Assembly: GCF_000016645.1 (NCBI RefSeq)
Contig: NC_009441.1
Coordinates: forward strand, 4,154,001 to 4,218,000
Direction: 5' to 3'
DNA length: 64,000 nt
Source: Flavobacterium johnsoniae UW101
GTDB lineage: Bacteria > Bacteroidota > Bacteroidia > Flavobacteriales > Flavobacteriaceae
In this document: one piece after another, positions 25,285 through 34,013 of the stretch
Position numbering within the stretch: position 1 is the first letter of the stretch
How the letters are laid out: each line of letters starts with the position of its first letter
Translations under genes and position numbers: made by a program
Notes under the pieces: generated by a model
What the model saw: the letters and a program-made list of their open reading frames with translations, nothing else
Databases searched by the model: none
Told to the model about the DNA's origin: nothing

Positions 25285-27609
25285 CTAATTGATAAACGAT
25301 TTCAAAAGTGGGCAATTGTACTTTTTAAACGTTGGCGTTGTTTTATAAATCGAATAAAAATTAACAAGCTCCTTCCCTGCTTTAAAAGGATTTTTGGCTT
25401 CTTCTTCCTCTGTAATCAACTCTGCATAATGATTGTAATAATTGCATTCAAAAATCATTAAACTGGCCATTGCTTTTTCGTTGCTGTTTTTAGACATTTT
25501 TAAAGCTTTCTCATAATACATTTTGGCCATTTTCAAATTGTAATAATTACCGTTTTGGTATTTCTTTTCATTCTCAGTATTATCTCCGTAAAAATAATCT
25601 GTATACGATGCGCCGGAACTCCAATCATAAGATGTCATCATCCATGAATTTCCTAAATACGAAACATTAAAATACGCATGAGCTAATTGCAGATTACTGC
25701 TTGCTGTATTTTGTTTTTTCAGCTGAATTAATTTGGCTATAAAATCAGTTTTATTGAAATGATAATCGAATTTACGTTCTTCCTGTTTTTGCAGAATTTT
25801 AGGCGTAAAAGGATTTTCATTTAAATACATTTTGTACTCATAATTCTTTTCCCAAAAATCCTGAGGCATACTTGAAAAAGTTTCGTAAGCCAATTCCAGA
25901 TTATTGTTTCTAAAAGCAATTGTTCCTTTTAAATCTTTGTAATAATTACTATTTGGAGCAATTGTTCCAGAACAGATATATTTTTCAAAAGGCGTTTTAT
26001 TTGTTTTCTGCTGTAAAGCCATTAAAAGATCGATGTCTTTTACCGATGCATTTCGGTCAAAATAGCCTATGTAACTAAAGAAGTACGGATTATTATAAGC
26101 AGAGTATTCTCCTTCATTTTTAATATCCGATTTCATCGAAAGCAAACCAGCTGTAACTACATCTCCTTTTTTATAAAAATCACTGCTTGCAATTCGGTAT
26201 AAACTATATAAATTTTTAAATAATCCATGATCCGTTTCTACCAGATTTTCTACTGAATTAAAATAAGTATAAAGCTGATTCTGAACTTTTTCATCCTTTA
26301 AATCATCTTGTTTTAATGAAACCAAAGCCAGCTGAATATTTTTCTGCATTTGTATTGAAGCATTGGCTTTATCAGAAATCAAATTAGTATATTTTTTGCC
26401 TTCGTCGACCTGATCATCAATAAAACATAACTGGGCTATTGCTGCAGTAATATAGTCTTTCTGCTCGCCCGAAGTTTGTTTACGAATCGAAATTAGAAAA
26501 TATTCTAATTCTCTTAAGTATAAAATATCTTTATTAAAATTTTCTTCTTTCGCTTTAGCATAATTTTCATACCAATCTGTAGAACTAAAAGTTACTGAAG
26601 GAGTCCCATCATTAGTATACTGAGGCGTAAAAATCCAATCTTCAAGTTTGTTAACTTCTCTTCCAATTAAAAAACTCAAAAACAAACTATTTGGACTTAA
26701 TTCATAAATTTCTTTAATAGATTTTAAATCCGGAGCTGGATTTCTAAGACTTTCAATAGCGAGAATAACACTTCGCTCTTCATCATTTTGGGCTAATGCC
26801 AAAGTTTCGTTGGTCAATTTCCAATTGTAATGCTGCAACACAGCAAAGGATTTTTCTTCGCAGGAATTAAAAACTTTACTAAGTAAATAATTTTGTAAAG
26901 GCAGATTATCAATACATAAGGCATTATAATACAACGCCCACGGTTTCAGGATTGTATTTGATTCAGAAGCAAAATAGGTATTATACAATTGAATAACATC
27001 TTGCTTTTGTTGTGTATAAAAATAATAACGAAGTGCTAAAAAAGCATAACGCAGTTTTAAAAAGGTATCCTTTGAACTTTTTATTTTCTTCTCAAAATCA
27101 AAATTATCTTTCAGTTCATTACTATTATAACTTCCACTTTGCCAATTACTTCTAATTTGTCCCCAAGATTCCCATTTCGTGTCCTGAAGATTATTATATT
27201 CCAGTTTTTTAGCCAGTAAAATATAGTCTAAAAAGGTTTTGTTTTTAGATAACAGCAAAGCATCAACAAATGTATTTTTTGCAAATACAGTTTTCAATGT
27301 CTTATTTTCAAAAGCGGTTTGAAACTGTTCAGAATCTGTTTCATATAAAATAATATGAACATCATCTGTATTTATATTATTACCCAATTTTTTCTTCCAC
27401 TCTAAACAATTCTTTTCCTGATCGACACCCGAAACAGTATTGGTTGAGTAATAATAATCTGCTGAGTAGTAAAATGGCGTAAGTTTAAAAAAACCTTCTC
27501 TTTGTGCTTTAAACAAAGCCAAACGGCTGGTTTCAGGAGAAACCTGCCATCCGCACGCAAATGAAAACTGAACGCTTAAAACTAAAAGTAAACTGCTAAA
27601 AGCGCGCAT
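25285..27609 (-). CDS. Large exported helical-repeat protein, unknown function
   Basis: A 774-residue protein when started at the ATG at 27609, which exposes the signal peptide MRAFSSLLLVLSVQFSFACGW. The rest is mostly helical with TPR-like stretches, for example NLELAYETFSSMPQDFWE near the C terminus and a final MAKMYYEKALKMSKNSNEKA helix. The N-terminal part carries an FYYSADYYYS segment. There is no catalytic motif I can name. The start lies 14 bases inside the upstream gene, so the two are translationally coupled. The longer frame from 27636 would bury the signal peptide behind nine residues. Confidence 0.8.
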   Translation of the reverse strand: MRAFSSLLLVLSVQFSFACGWQVSPETSRLALFKAQREGFFKLTPFYYSADYYYSTNTVSGVDQEKNCLEWKKKLGNNINTDDVHIILYETDSEQFQTAFENKTLKTVFAKNTFVDALLLSKNKTFLDYILLAKKLEYNNLQDTKWESWGQIRSNWQSGSYNSNELKDNFDFEKKIKSSKDTFLKLRYAFLALRYYFYTQQKQDVIQLYNTYFASESNTILKPWALYYNALCIDNLPLQNYLLSKVFNSCEEKSFAVLQHYNWKLTNETLALAQNDEERSVILAIESLRNPAPDLKSIKEIYELSPNSLFLSFLIGREVNKLEDWIFTPQYTNDGTPSVTFSSTDWYENYAKAKEENFNKDILYLRELEYFLISIRKQTSGEQKDYITAAIAQLCFIDDQVDEGKKYTNLISDKANASIQMQKNIQLALVSLKQDDLKDEKVQNQLYTYFNSVENLVETDHGLFKNLYSLYRIASSDFYKKGDVVTAGLLSMKSDIKNEGEYSAYNNPYFFSYIGYFDRNASVKDIDLLMALQQKTNKTPFEKYICSGTIAPNSNYYKDLKGTIAFRNNNLELAYETFSSMPQDFWEKNYEYKMYLNENPFTPKILQKQEERKFDYHFNKTDFIAKLIQLKKQNTASSNLQLAHAYFNVSYLGNSWMMTSYDWSSGASYTDYFYGDNTENEKKYQNGNYYNLKMAKMYYEKALKMSKNSNEKAMASLMIFECNYYNHYAELITEEEEAKNPFKAGKELVNFYSIYKTTPTFKKYNCPLLKSFIN

Positions 27610-28732
27610 AATAATTGGAGATATTTTCGGTTCCATAATCGTTTATGTATTTTTTATCAAAAGAGAAAAAAGTCACTTTTGTCTGATTATCAATCTGGAT
27701 TTTGTTTTTAATAATCGAAATCATCTTGTCAAGTTCGCTGTCTGAAATTTTCTCAATTCTAATTTCATCACCATTTCTAAGATACGTCTGCCCGACTAAA
27801 ACATCATCCTGCAAAACATATTGGGTATCTGAAGTTTTCTTTACTTTACTTGTATCCTTTATCAACTGATCATAATCAGACAAAATACCTTTAAACTGAT
27901 TTCCTCTAAAAGCAACCGCCCAGCTGTATAATGGCAGTGCAATGTCTAGTTTAAGTTTATAATCGCCGTGCGTAATATATTGTGCTAATTCTTCGCTTGT
28001 TGCAATAGAATTTTTAGTCTGTAAATCGTCTGGTTTTGTAATATTATAGCACATCAGCAAACCCTTATCTACCGGCGGAATTCCGGCTTTTGAAGCATAT
28101 TTATACTGCCACAGTCGTATGGTTGCTGCTATTTTTGAAGATGGCAGCTGGCTTTTAATTTGTTTTAATAAATAGAAATAATTCTTCTGAGATTTTTCGG
28201 TCCAGTCGCAGTCTATTAGAATTTCTTTAAATGCCACTTTTAATTTGGCTGATTCTGCTGCTCTTACTGAATCATAATTTAAAGGTTTATAGTCTTTCTG
28301 CTTATAATAATCTTTTGGGTACACAATATTCGAAGCTATAATATCAGCTTTTGTGTCATTCATTTTTTTACCAATCTGTTCGATTCGTTTTGCCATCCTG
28401 ACTGCCAGACTGTCTAACTGTTTCGTATCTGATTTTAAAACAACTTCATTCGTTATAAAAATACTCGGTGTGATTTCGGGATTGCTTTTATTAAACGAAA
28501 TATCCCAAATAGTGGCAACAGGCAGCGGTTCTTTTGAGTACGGATTATAATCAACATCAAAAAAACGAACATACATGTGTTTTACATCTAGTTTATTTAC
28601 CAGAGAATCGTCTTCTTCCTGAAAGTAAAGATTAGTTTTCCAGTAACAAAAGGAACGAATTACTTTATGGTCATTTTCACGGTTACCCGAGCTTAAAACG
28701 ACAAAAAGCAGAACAAAAAAAGCATTTTTCAT
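27596..28732 (-). CDS. Exported protein with probable TIM-barrel fold, unknown function
   Basis: A 378-residue protein with a signal peptide (MKNAFFVLLFVVLSSG). The succession of strands and helices, including KHMYVRFFDVDYNP, ILIDCDWTEKSQKNYFYLLK, SKIAATIRLWQYKY, GLLMCYNITKPDD and LDIALPLYSWAVAF, resembles a glycoside-hydrolase-like TIM barrel; this is inference from pattern. It overlaps the start of the large helical-repeat gene downstream, so both are probably made together and may act as a secreted pair. Confidence 0.75.
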   Translation of the reverse strand: MKNAFFVLLFVVLSSGNRENDHKVIRSFCYWKTNLYFQEEDDSLVNKLDVKHMYVRFFDVDYNPYSKEPLPVATIWDISFNKSNPEITPSIFITNEVVLKSDTKQLDSLAVRMAKRIEQIGKKMNDTKADIIASNIVYPKDYYKQKDYKPLNYDSVRAAESAKLKVAFKEILIDCDWTEKSQKNYFYLLKQIKSQLPSSKIAATIRLWQYKYASKAGIPPVDKGLLMCYNITKPDDLQTKNSIATSEELAQYITHGDYKLKLDIALPLYSWAVAFRGNQFKGILSDYDQLIKDTSKVKKTSDTQYVLQDDVLVGQTYLRNGDEIRIEKISDSELDKMISIIKNKIQIDNQTKVTFFSFDKKYINDYGTENISNYYARF

Positions 28733-28824
28733 GATAATAAAAAACTTACAAAATATAGTTCAAAATTAGTATTAAAATTTATAACAATATGATTTATTTA
28801 TGAACAACTTTTGCTTTGTATTCT

Positions 28825-28832
28825 TACCTTTG
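28825..28832 (+). promoter_or_regulatory. -7 element of prmA
   Basis: TACCTTTG fits TAnnTTTG, 15 bases before the ATG at 28848. It lies between the ATG at 28800 and the chosen start, so the longer frame would be transcribed without its start. Confidence 0.5.
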
Positions 28833-28847
28833 CAAAAATTTTTATTT

Positions 28848-29681
28848 ATGTCGAATATATATTTAGGATATCATTTTACAATTGAGCCAAAAGAATTGGG
28901 TTCTGAAATTTTAGTGGCTGAATTGGGCGAAAAAGCGTTTGAAAGTTTTACAGAAACTGAAAACGGAATTTCGGCTTTTGTGAAAAAGGATTTATGGGAT
29001 GAAAATATTCTGGATGATATTTATATTCTACAATCTGAGGAGTTTAAAATTGAATATACAATTGAAGAAATCGATCAGGTAAACTGGAACGAGGAATGGG
29101 AAAAGAATTTCGAGCCAATTGATGTTGATGGTAAATGTCATGTACGCGCTCCTTTTCACGAAAAAACGGATGCTGAATTTGACATTGTTATTGAACCTAA
29201 AATGAGTTTTGGAACCGGACATCACGAAACCACTCACATGATGATTCAGCATTTACTGGAAATGGATGTTAAAGGTTTAAAAACACTTGACATGGGATGC
29301 GGAACTGCAATTTTAGCCATTTTAGCTGAAATGAAAGGCGCTGAACCAATCGATGCAATTGATATTGACAATTGGTGTTATTTAAATTCTATTGAAAATG
29401 CCGAACGCAATAATTGTAAACATATCTCCGTTTATGAGGGCGATGCGGCTTTATTGGCAGGAAAAAAATACGATTTGATTATTGCCAATATCAACCGAAA
29501 CATTTTGTTAAATGATATGCAGGCTTACGTTGATAGTTTAAATCCAAAGGGAATTATTTTATTCAGCGGTTTTTATGAAGAAGACATTCCGTTTATCGAT
29601 GCTTCATGCACAGAAAAAGGTTTGACGTATGTTAAAAAGTTACAAAGAAACAACTGGGTTTCATTAAAATACGTAAATTAG
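28848..29681 (+). CDS. prmA: Ribosomal protein L11 methyltransferase
   Basis: A 277-residue enzyme that trimethylates ribosomal protein L11. The N-terminal L11-recognition domain is followed by a Rossmann methyltransferase domain with motif I LDMGCGTAILAILAE, the upstream PKMSFGTGHHETTHMM typical of PrmA, and motif IV IIANINRNILL. The start MSNIYLGYHFTI matches family N termini. clpS follows 32 bases later; the prmA-clpS pair is common in Bacteroidota. Confidence 0.96.
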   Translation: MSNIYLGYHFTIEPKELGSEILVAELGEKAFESFTETENGISAFVKKDLWDENILDDIYILQSEEFKIEYTIEEIDQVNWNEEWEKNFEPIDVDGKCHVRAPFHEKTDAEFDIVIEPKMSFGTGHHETTHMMIQHLLEMDVKGLKTLDMGCGTAILAILAEMKGAEPIDAIDIDNWCYLNSIENAERNNCKHISVYEGDAALLAGKKYDLIIANINRNILLNDMQAYVDSLNPKGIILFSGFYEEDIPFIDASCTEKGLTYVKKLQRNNWVSLKYVN

Positions 29682-29713
29682 ATAGTAATTACAAAGTACA
29701 AAAACTAGATAAG

Positions 29714-29989
29714 ATGAGTACTAAAGAGAAAGTAAGAGAAAAAGTCCGCGAGAAAGAAGCGGCTGTGTTCAATAATGAAATCATTATGTATAACGATGAT
29801 GTAAATACATTTGACCACGTTATTGATACTTTAATGCGCGTTTGTGACCATACGGCAGAACAAGCCGAACAATGTTCCTTAATTGTACATTACAACGGAA
29901 AATGCACTGTAAAAACAGGCCCAATAGAAAAACTTAAACCTCAATGTACACAACTTTTGGAAGCTGGACTAAGCGCTGAAATTGTTTAA
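29714..29989 (+). CDS. clpS: ATP-dependent Clp protease adaptor
   Basis: A 91-residue adaptor that delivers N-end-rule substrates to ClpAP-type proteases. The ClpS core is evident: IIMYNDDVNTFDHVIDTLMRV, the hydrophobic pocket region, and HYNGKCTVKTGPIEKLKPQ. It lies directly after prmA and is followed by a strong terminator. The long charged N terminus (KEKVREKVREKEAA) is disordered in this family. Confidence 0.96.
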   Translation: MSTKEKVREKVREKEAAVFNNEIIMYNDDVNTFDHVIDTLMRVCDHTAEQAEQCSLIVHYNGKCTVKTGPIEKLKPQCTQLLEAGLSAEIV

Positions 29990-30008
29990 TTTACCAATAA
30001 TTTAAAAA

Positions 30009-30054
30009 ACATTCTATTTTATTTTATATTTGAAATAAAATAGAATGTTTTTTT
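30009..30054 (+). terminator. Terminator after clpS
   Basis: A 17-bp perfect stem (30009-30025 with 30033-30049) is followed by a T run that ends at the next gene's ATG. Confidence 0.85.
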
Positions 30055-31335
30055 ATGGAAGAATATGGTAAAATATTAATTATTGCAATGCCTGTTTTTT
30101 TAGTTCTAATTGTAATTGAAAAACTTTACGGCATTTACAAAAAGAACGATACTGCTCCATTAATTGACAGCGTTTCCAGTATTAGTTCCGGAATTACCAA
30201 TTCTGTAAAAGACGTTTTAGGACTCAGCATTACTTTTCTTTCATATGAGTGGATGGTTTCTAAAATTGCACTTTTTCATCAGGAAGCCACAGTTCTATCT
30301 TACATCATTGCCTTTTTTGTTATTGATTTCTACGGATATTGGAGTCATCGACTGGCTCATCAAATTAACTTTTTTTGGAATAAACACGCCATTCACCACA
30401 GCAGTGAAGAGTTTAATCTTGCCTGCGCGCTGCGCCAGCCTATAGCGAGTCTGGTTAATTTATTTACTTTTCTGCTTATTCCGGCAGCATTATTAGGAGT
30501 TCCGGCTTCTGTAATTGCCATAACACTTCCGCTCCATTTATTTTTACAGTTTTGGTATCATACCAAACACATTAAAAAAATGGGATTTGTAGAAAAAATT
30601 CTCGTAACGCCTTCGCATCATCGGGTTCATCATGCCATAAATCCTGAATATTTAGATAAAAACCATTCGCAGATATTTATTTTCTGGGATAAACTTTTTG
30701 GAACATTTCAGGAAGAATTAGACGATATTCCTCCGGTTTTTGGAATTACAAGACCTGCCAATACATGGAATCCGATAAAAATAAATTTTCAGCATTTAAC
30801 TTTATTAATAAAAGACGCCTGGCGAGCCGAAAGCTGGAAAGATAAACTAACCATTTGGTTTAAACCAACAGGATGGCGGCCTGAAAATTTCGAAGAAAAA
30901 TATCCGGTTAACAAAATCGAAAATGTATTTGATTTTGAAAAATACGGCACACAAAATTCTCAAAAACTCATTTATTGGTCAGTTGCTCAAATTTTAATTA
31001 CACTTTTGTTTGTGAGTTATTTATTTGAGAATATTGCCCAAATTGGTCTGCCTAATATTTTCGTCTATGGGTTCTTTATTTTTATAACCATTTACAGCAG
31101 CTCTGAACTAATGGATAAAAGCAGATTTGCTATTGTCTGGGAAGGTTTTAGATTGTCTCTCGCGACAGCCGTAATTTTATTTTACGGCGATTGGTTTGGT
31201 CTCAAAACCGTTTTCTCTTTAAGTAATTATATAATTTTAGGTTATTTAAGTGTATCTTTTTTAATAACGATTTACTTTGTAACTGTAGATTTTAAAACTA
31301 ACCAAAATCAAACCATAAATTCACAAACCGCGTAA
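30055..31335 (+). CDS. Sterol desaturase/fatty acid hydroxylase-family membrane enzyme
   Basis: A 426-residue integral membrane di-iron enzyme. The histidine clusters of the superfamily are present: HRLAH, HAIHH and SHHRVHH, plus the GYWSHR and NHSQIFIFWDKLFGTF segments. Several membrane helices precede, and about four more follow in an extended C-terminal part. Members hydroxylate or desaturate lipids; the substrate here is unknown, and Flavobacterium does not usually make sterols. Its TAA overlaps the next gene's ATG by one base, so it is coupled to the YhhN-type gene, which also suggests lipid metabolism. Confidence 0.92.
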   Translation: MEEYGKILIIAMPVFLVLIVIEKLYGIYKKNDTAPLIDSVSSISSGITNSVKDVLGLSITFLSYEWMVSKIALFHQEATVLSYIIAFFVIDFYGYWSHRLAHQINFFWNKHAIHHSSEEFNLACALRQPIASLVNLFTFLLIPAALLGVPASVIAITLPLHLFLQFWYHTKHIKKMGFVEKILVTPSHHRVHHAINPEYLDKNHSQIFIFWDKLFGTFQEELDDIPPVFGITRPANTWNPIKINFQHLTLLIKDAWRAESWKDKLTIWFKPTGWRPENFEEKYPVNKIENVFDFEKYGTQNSQKLIYWSVAQILITLLFVSYLFENIAQIGLPNIFVYGFFIFITIYSSSELMDKSRFAIVWEGFRLSLATAVILFYGDWFGLKTVFSLSNYIILGYLSVSFLITIYFVTVDFKTNQNQTINSQTA

Positions 31336-32012
31336 TGAAAAATATTGTATTTTTTAAAATTTATACTGCATACTGCTTTATTTATCTGCTTCTTTTATAT
31401 CTGGGATATGAAAGTTTAGACTGTTACCTAAAACCGGCTTTAATTCCGCTGTTAATTTTAGGCGTGTACTTTTCTAAAAGATTTCCAACTCAAAATTTAC
31501 TTTTAACCGCATTACTCTTTTCCTGGATTGGCGATGTAATTCTGCTTTTTTCAGATATTGCCGAAATTTATTTTATTCTGGGATTAGTTTCTTTTTTAAT
31601 TTCCCACATTCTGTATTGTGTGCTTTTTAACAGACAGACCAAAGAAAAATTCAAACGAAATTCAATTACTTTTATATTTGGAAGTATTCTTATTGCCGTT
31701 TATTTAATTGGAATGCTTTCTGTTTTACTGCCTTCATTAGGCGATTTAAAAATTCCGGTTATCGTATATGCGAGCGTTATTTCAATAATGCTTTTGTTTG
31801 CTTATAACGGACTTTTAATATGGAAAACACCAGCCAATCAGCTGGTGTTTTTTGGTGCTCTGTTCTTTGTAATTTCAGATAGTATTTTGGCTCTCAATAA
31901 ATTTTATATGCCGCTCAAAAAAAGTTCATTTATTATTATGCTTACCTATCTTGTGGCACAATATCTGATTGTAATTGGTATATTAAGACTAAATGGAAAA
32001 AAGGCTGAATAA
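31335..32012 (+). CDS. YhhN-family lysoplasmalogenase-like membrane protein
   Basis: A 225-residue membrane protein with about eight helices. ALLFSWIGDVILLF and FFGALFFVISDSILALNKF are the two acidic conserved motifs of the YhhN/TMEM86 family, whose animal member cleaves the vinyl ether bond of lysoplasmalogens. Activity in bacteria that lack plasmalogens is unclear. It overlaps the preceding sterol-desaturase-like gene by one base and is probably in its operon. Confidence 0.88.
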   Translation: MKNIVFFKIYTAYCFIYLLLLYLGYESLDCYLKPALIPLLILGVYFSKRFPTQNLLLTALLFSWIGDVILLFSDIAEIYFILGLVSFLISHILYCVLFNRQTKEKFKRNSITFIFGSILIAVYLIGMLSVLLPSLGDLKIPVIVYASVISIMLLFAYNGLLIWKTPANQLVFFGALFFVISDSILALNKFYMPLKKSSFIIMLTYLVAQYLIVIGILRLNGKKAE

Positions 32013-32087
32013 ATCTCTTTTTGATAAAGATTTAGATTAACGATTAAAAATCTTATTAATCTTTTTAATCAGTGGCAAAACCTTTTT

Positions 32088-32095
32088 TACATTTG
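32088..32095 (+). promoter_or_regulatory. -7 element of the lipoprotein gene at 32119
   Basis: TACATTTG fits TAnnTTTG, 23 bases before the ATG. No clear -33 element is seen. Confidence 0.45.
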
Positions 32096-32118
32096 CATGA
32101 CCAAAATAAACCTCAACC

Positions 32119-32571
32119 ATGAAAAAAACAGCTCTTTTCATTATTCTATTAATAACTGCAGCTTCTTGTATAAGCACAAAATCGACTTTAAAAAATGTAG
32201 ACAATAATGCTCCTGATTTAGTTTTAAATAAAAACAATACGTTTGTAATTTCGCTATTCAGCAAAGACAAAAAGTATGGTTATAATCCTGATTATCCAGT
32301 AAATATATTTTTTAAAAACACCCGTGACGAAGCAACGAACGAAGTTCGTTTTTTGAATGCATTAGCTGGACCAAACGGAGAAAAAATCAAATATAAGCGT
32401 TTAGAAACCTGCTGTCCTTTTCCAACAAAAAGAAGCGATATGGGCGCCGGATTTTTAAATGTGTATGAATTAACATGGGAAGGACAGAAAAAACCTGTAA
32501 CGCTGTATTTAAATATTTATGAAAAAGGAATTTTAATGGTTCCGATGGGATTGACTTTAAAAAAGGAGTAA
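32119..32571 (+). CDS. Hypothetical lipoprotein near kdsA
   Basis: A 150-residue protein with a lipoprotein signal peptide (MKKTALFIILLITAASC, lipobox cysteine 17). The mature part carries KKYGYNPDYPVNIFFK, NEVRFLNALAGPNGE, ETCCPFPTKRSDMGAGFLNVYELTW and GILMVPMGL. This is a recognisable Bacteroidota lipoprotein family; as I recall, its members are sometimes misnamed after the neighbouring kdsA product. Function is unknown. It stands between the YhhN-type gene and a small membrane protein gene. Confidence 0.82.
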   Translation: MKKTALFIILLITAASCISTKSTLKNVDNNAPDLVLNKNNTFVISLFSKDKKYGYNPDYPVNIFFKNTRDEATNEVRFLNALAGPNGEKIKYKRLETCCPFPTKRSDMGAGFLNVYELTWEGQKKPVTLYLNIYEKGILMVPMGLTLKKE

Positions 32572-32609
32572 AATTTACAAGAATAAACTATAGTTAATCT
32601 GAAATAAAA

Positions 32610-32936
32610 ATGCTTAATATACTGCCTTTACTGCTTATTATTTTCCCAGTTTTATCACAATTAATATTAGGAAGTTATTCAATCTATAAATCATCATCTT
32701 TAAAATTTAGTCCTGTTTCATGGATAAATTTTCTTCTTCAGATTATATTTTCTTTTGCGGCTTTTAATATTGCAGATTATAATCTTACAAAACAATATGA
32801 GCCGAATCCTGTAAGATGCGGTATGCCGCTCGTAGGAATGGCTGTCGCTTGTTTCTTTTTTATTTTTATTCTGATTATAATTATTGTAATTCAATTTTTA
32901 ATTAAAAGATGGAGAGTAAAAAGAAACACAGTATAA
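32610..32936 (+). CDS. Small membrane protein, unknown
   Basis: A 108-residue protein with three hydrophobic segments (about 1-22, 38-58 and 75-98) and a basic C-terminal tail (IKRWRVKRNTV). A single loop cysteine lies in VRCGMPLVG. I do not recognise a family. It follows the lipoprotein gene by 38 bases on the same strand. Confidence 0.65.
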   Translation: MLNILPLLLIIFPVLSQLILGSYSIYKSSSLKFSPVSWINFLLQIIFSFAAFNIADYNLTKQYEPNPVRCGMPLVGMAVACFFFIFILIIIIVIQFLIKRWRVKRNTV

Positions 32937-33147
32937 TCTAAGTTAAAAAAAGCAGTGAACAGCAAAACTGCAGAACATGATAAATATCATTTATTAGTTT
33001 CTTTTCATATTTTAATATTGCACCGGAAAAAGCATTTAATCATTCTTAAGAAATTTTAGAAATTCGTTACTGCTGCTAAGCCCCCTGTCAGCTATTCGTG
33101 TTCTTAAAATAATCTTAAATCTTCATCTGCTATTCATAAATCATGAC

Positions 33148-33155
33148 TACCTTTG
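33148..33155 (+). promoter_or_regulatory. -7 element of kdsA
   Basis: TACCTTTG fits TAnnTTTG, 20 bases before the ATG at 33176 and overlapping the upstream in-frame ATG at 33143, which is therefore unlikely to be the start. Confidence 0.5.
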
Positions 33156-33175
33156 CATTGCAAAAAAATAATTTT

Positions 33176-33994
33176 ATGAACTTACAACATATTCCACAAA
33201 TCAAGCATACTGAAAGCGGAAATTTCTTTTTATTGGCGGGGCCATGCGCTATTGAAGGAGAAGAAATGGCTCTTAGAATTGCTGAAAAATTAGTTGGTAT
33301 TACCGACAACTTACAAATCCCTTATGTGTTTAAAGGATCTTTTAAAAAAGCAAACCGTTCCAGAATTGATAGTTTTTCTGGAATTGGAGATGAAAAAGCT
33401 TTAAAAATATTAAGAAAAGTTTCAGAAACTTTTCACGTTCCAACTGTTACCGATATTCATACAAATGAAGATGCCGATATGGCTGCACAGTACGTTGATG
33501 TTTTACAAATTCCTGCGTTTTTAGTTCGTCAGACAGATTTGGTTGTTGCTGCCGCTAATACAGGAAAAACAGTAAACCTTAAAAAAGGACAATTTATGAG
33601 TCCAGAAAGCATGAAACATGCTGTACAAAAGGTTTTAGACTGTAATAACGAAAACGTTATGGTTACAGACAGAGGTACTATGTTTGGATACCAGGATATG
33701 ATTGTTGATTTTAGAGGAATTCCTACTATGCAGCAATATGCATCTACGGTTTTAGATGTTACACACTCTTTACAGCAGCCAAACCAGACTGCTGGTGTTA
33801 CAGGCGGAAGACCTGACATGATCGAAACAGTAGCAAAAGCGGGTATCGCTGTAGGTGTTGACGGTATTTTTATCGAAACACACTTTGACCCTGCAAATGC
33901 AAAAAGTGATGGTGCTAATATGCTTCATTTAGACTATTTTGAAGGTTTAATGAACAAATTAGTGGCTATTAGAAAAACTGTAAATGCCTTTTAA
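33176..33994 (+). CDS. kdsA: 3-deoxy-8-phosphooctulonate synthase
   Basis: A 272-residue enzyme that joins arabinose 5-phosphate and phosphoenolpyruvate to make Kdo-8-phosphate for lipopolysaccharide. Motifs are clear: LLAGPCAIEGEEMA, FKGSFKKANRS, DIHTNEDADMAA, VLQIPAFLVRQTDL, KKGQFMSPE and VDGIFIETHFDPANAKSDG. The ATG at 33176 gives the normal family N terminus, and an upstream ATG lies inside the -7 element. A beta-barrel gene follows 19 bases later. Confidence 0.96.
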   Translation: MNLQHIPQIKHTESGNFFLLAGPCAIEGEEMALRIAEKLVGITDNLQIPYVFKGSFKKANRSRIDSFSGIGDEKALKILRKVSETFHVPTVTDIHTNEDADMAAQYVDVLQIPAFLVRQTDLVVAAANTGKTVNLKKGQFMSPESMKHAVQKVLDCNNENVMVTDRGTMFGYQDMIVDFRGIPTMQQYASTVLDVTHSLQQPNQTAGVTGGRPDMIETVAKAGIAVGVDGIFIETHFDPANAKSDGANMLHLDYFEGLMNKLVAIRKTVNAF

Positions 33995-34013
33995 TTTATA
34001 ATACTTAAGTTCT

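Noticed and set aside
28800..28847. ATG at 28800 as prmA start
   Set aside because: A -7 element lies at 28825-28832, downstream of it, and family N termini match the start at 28848.
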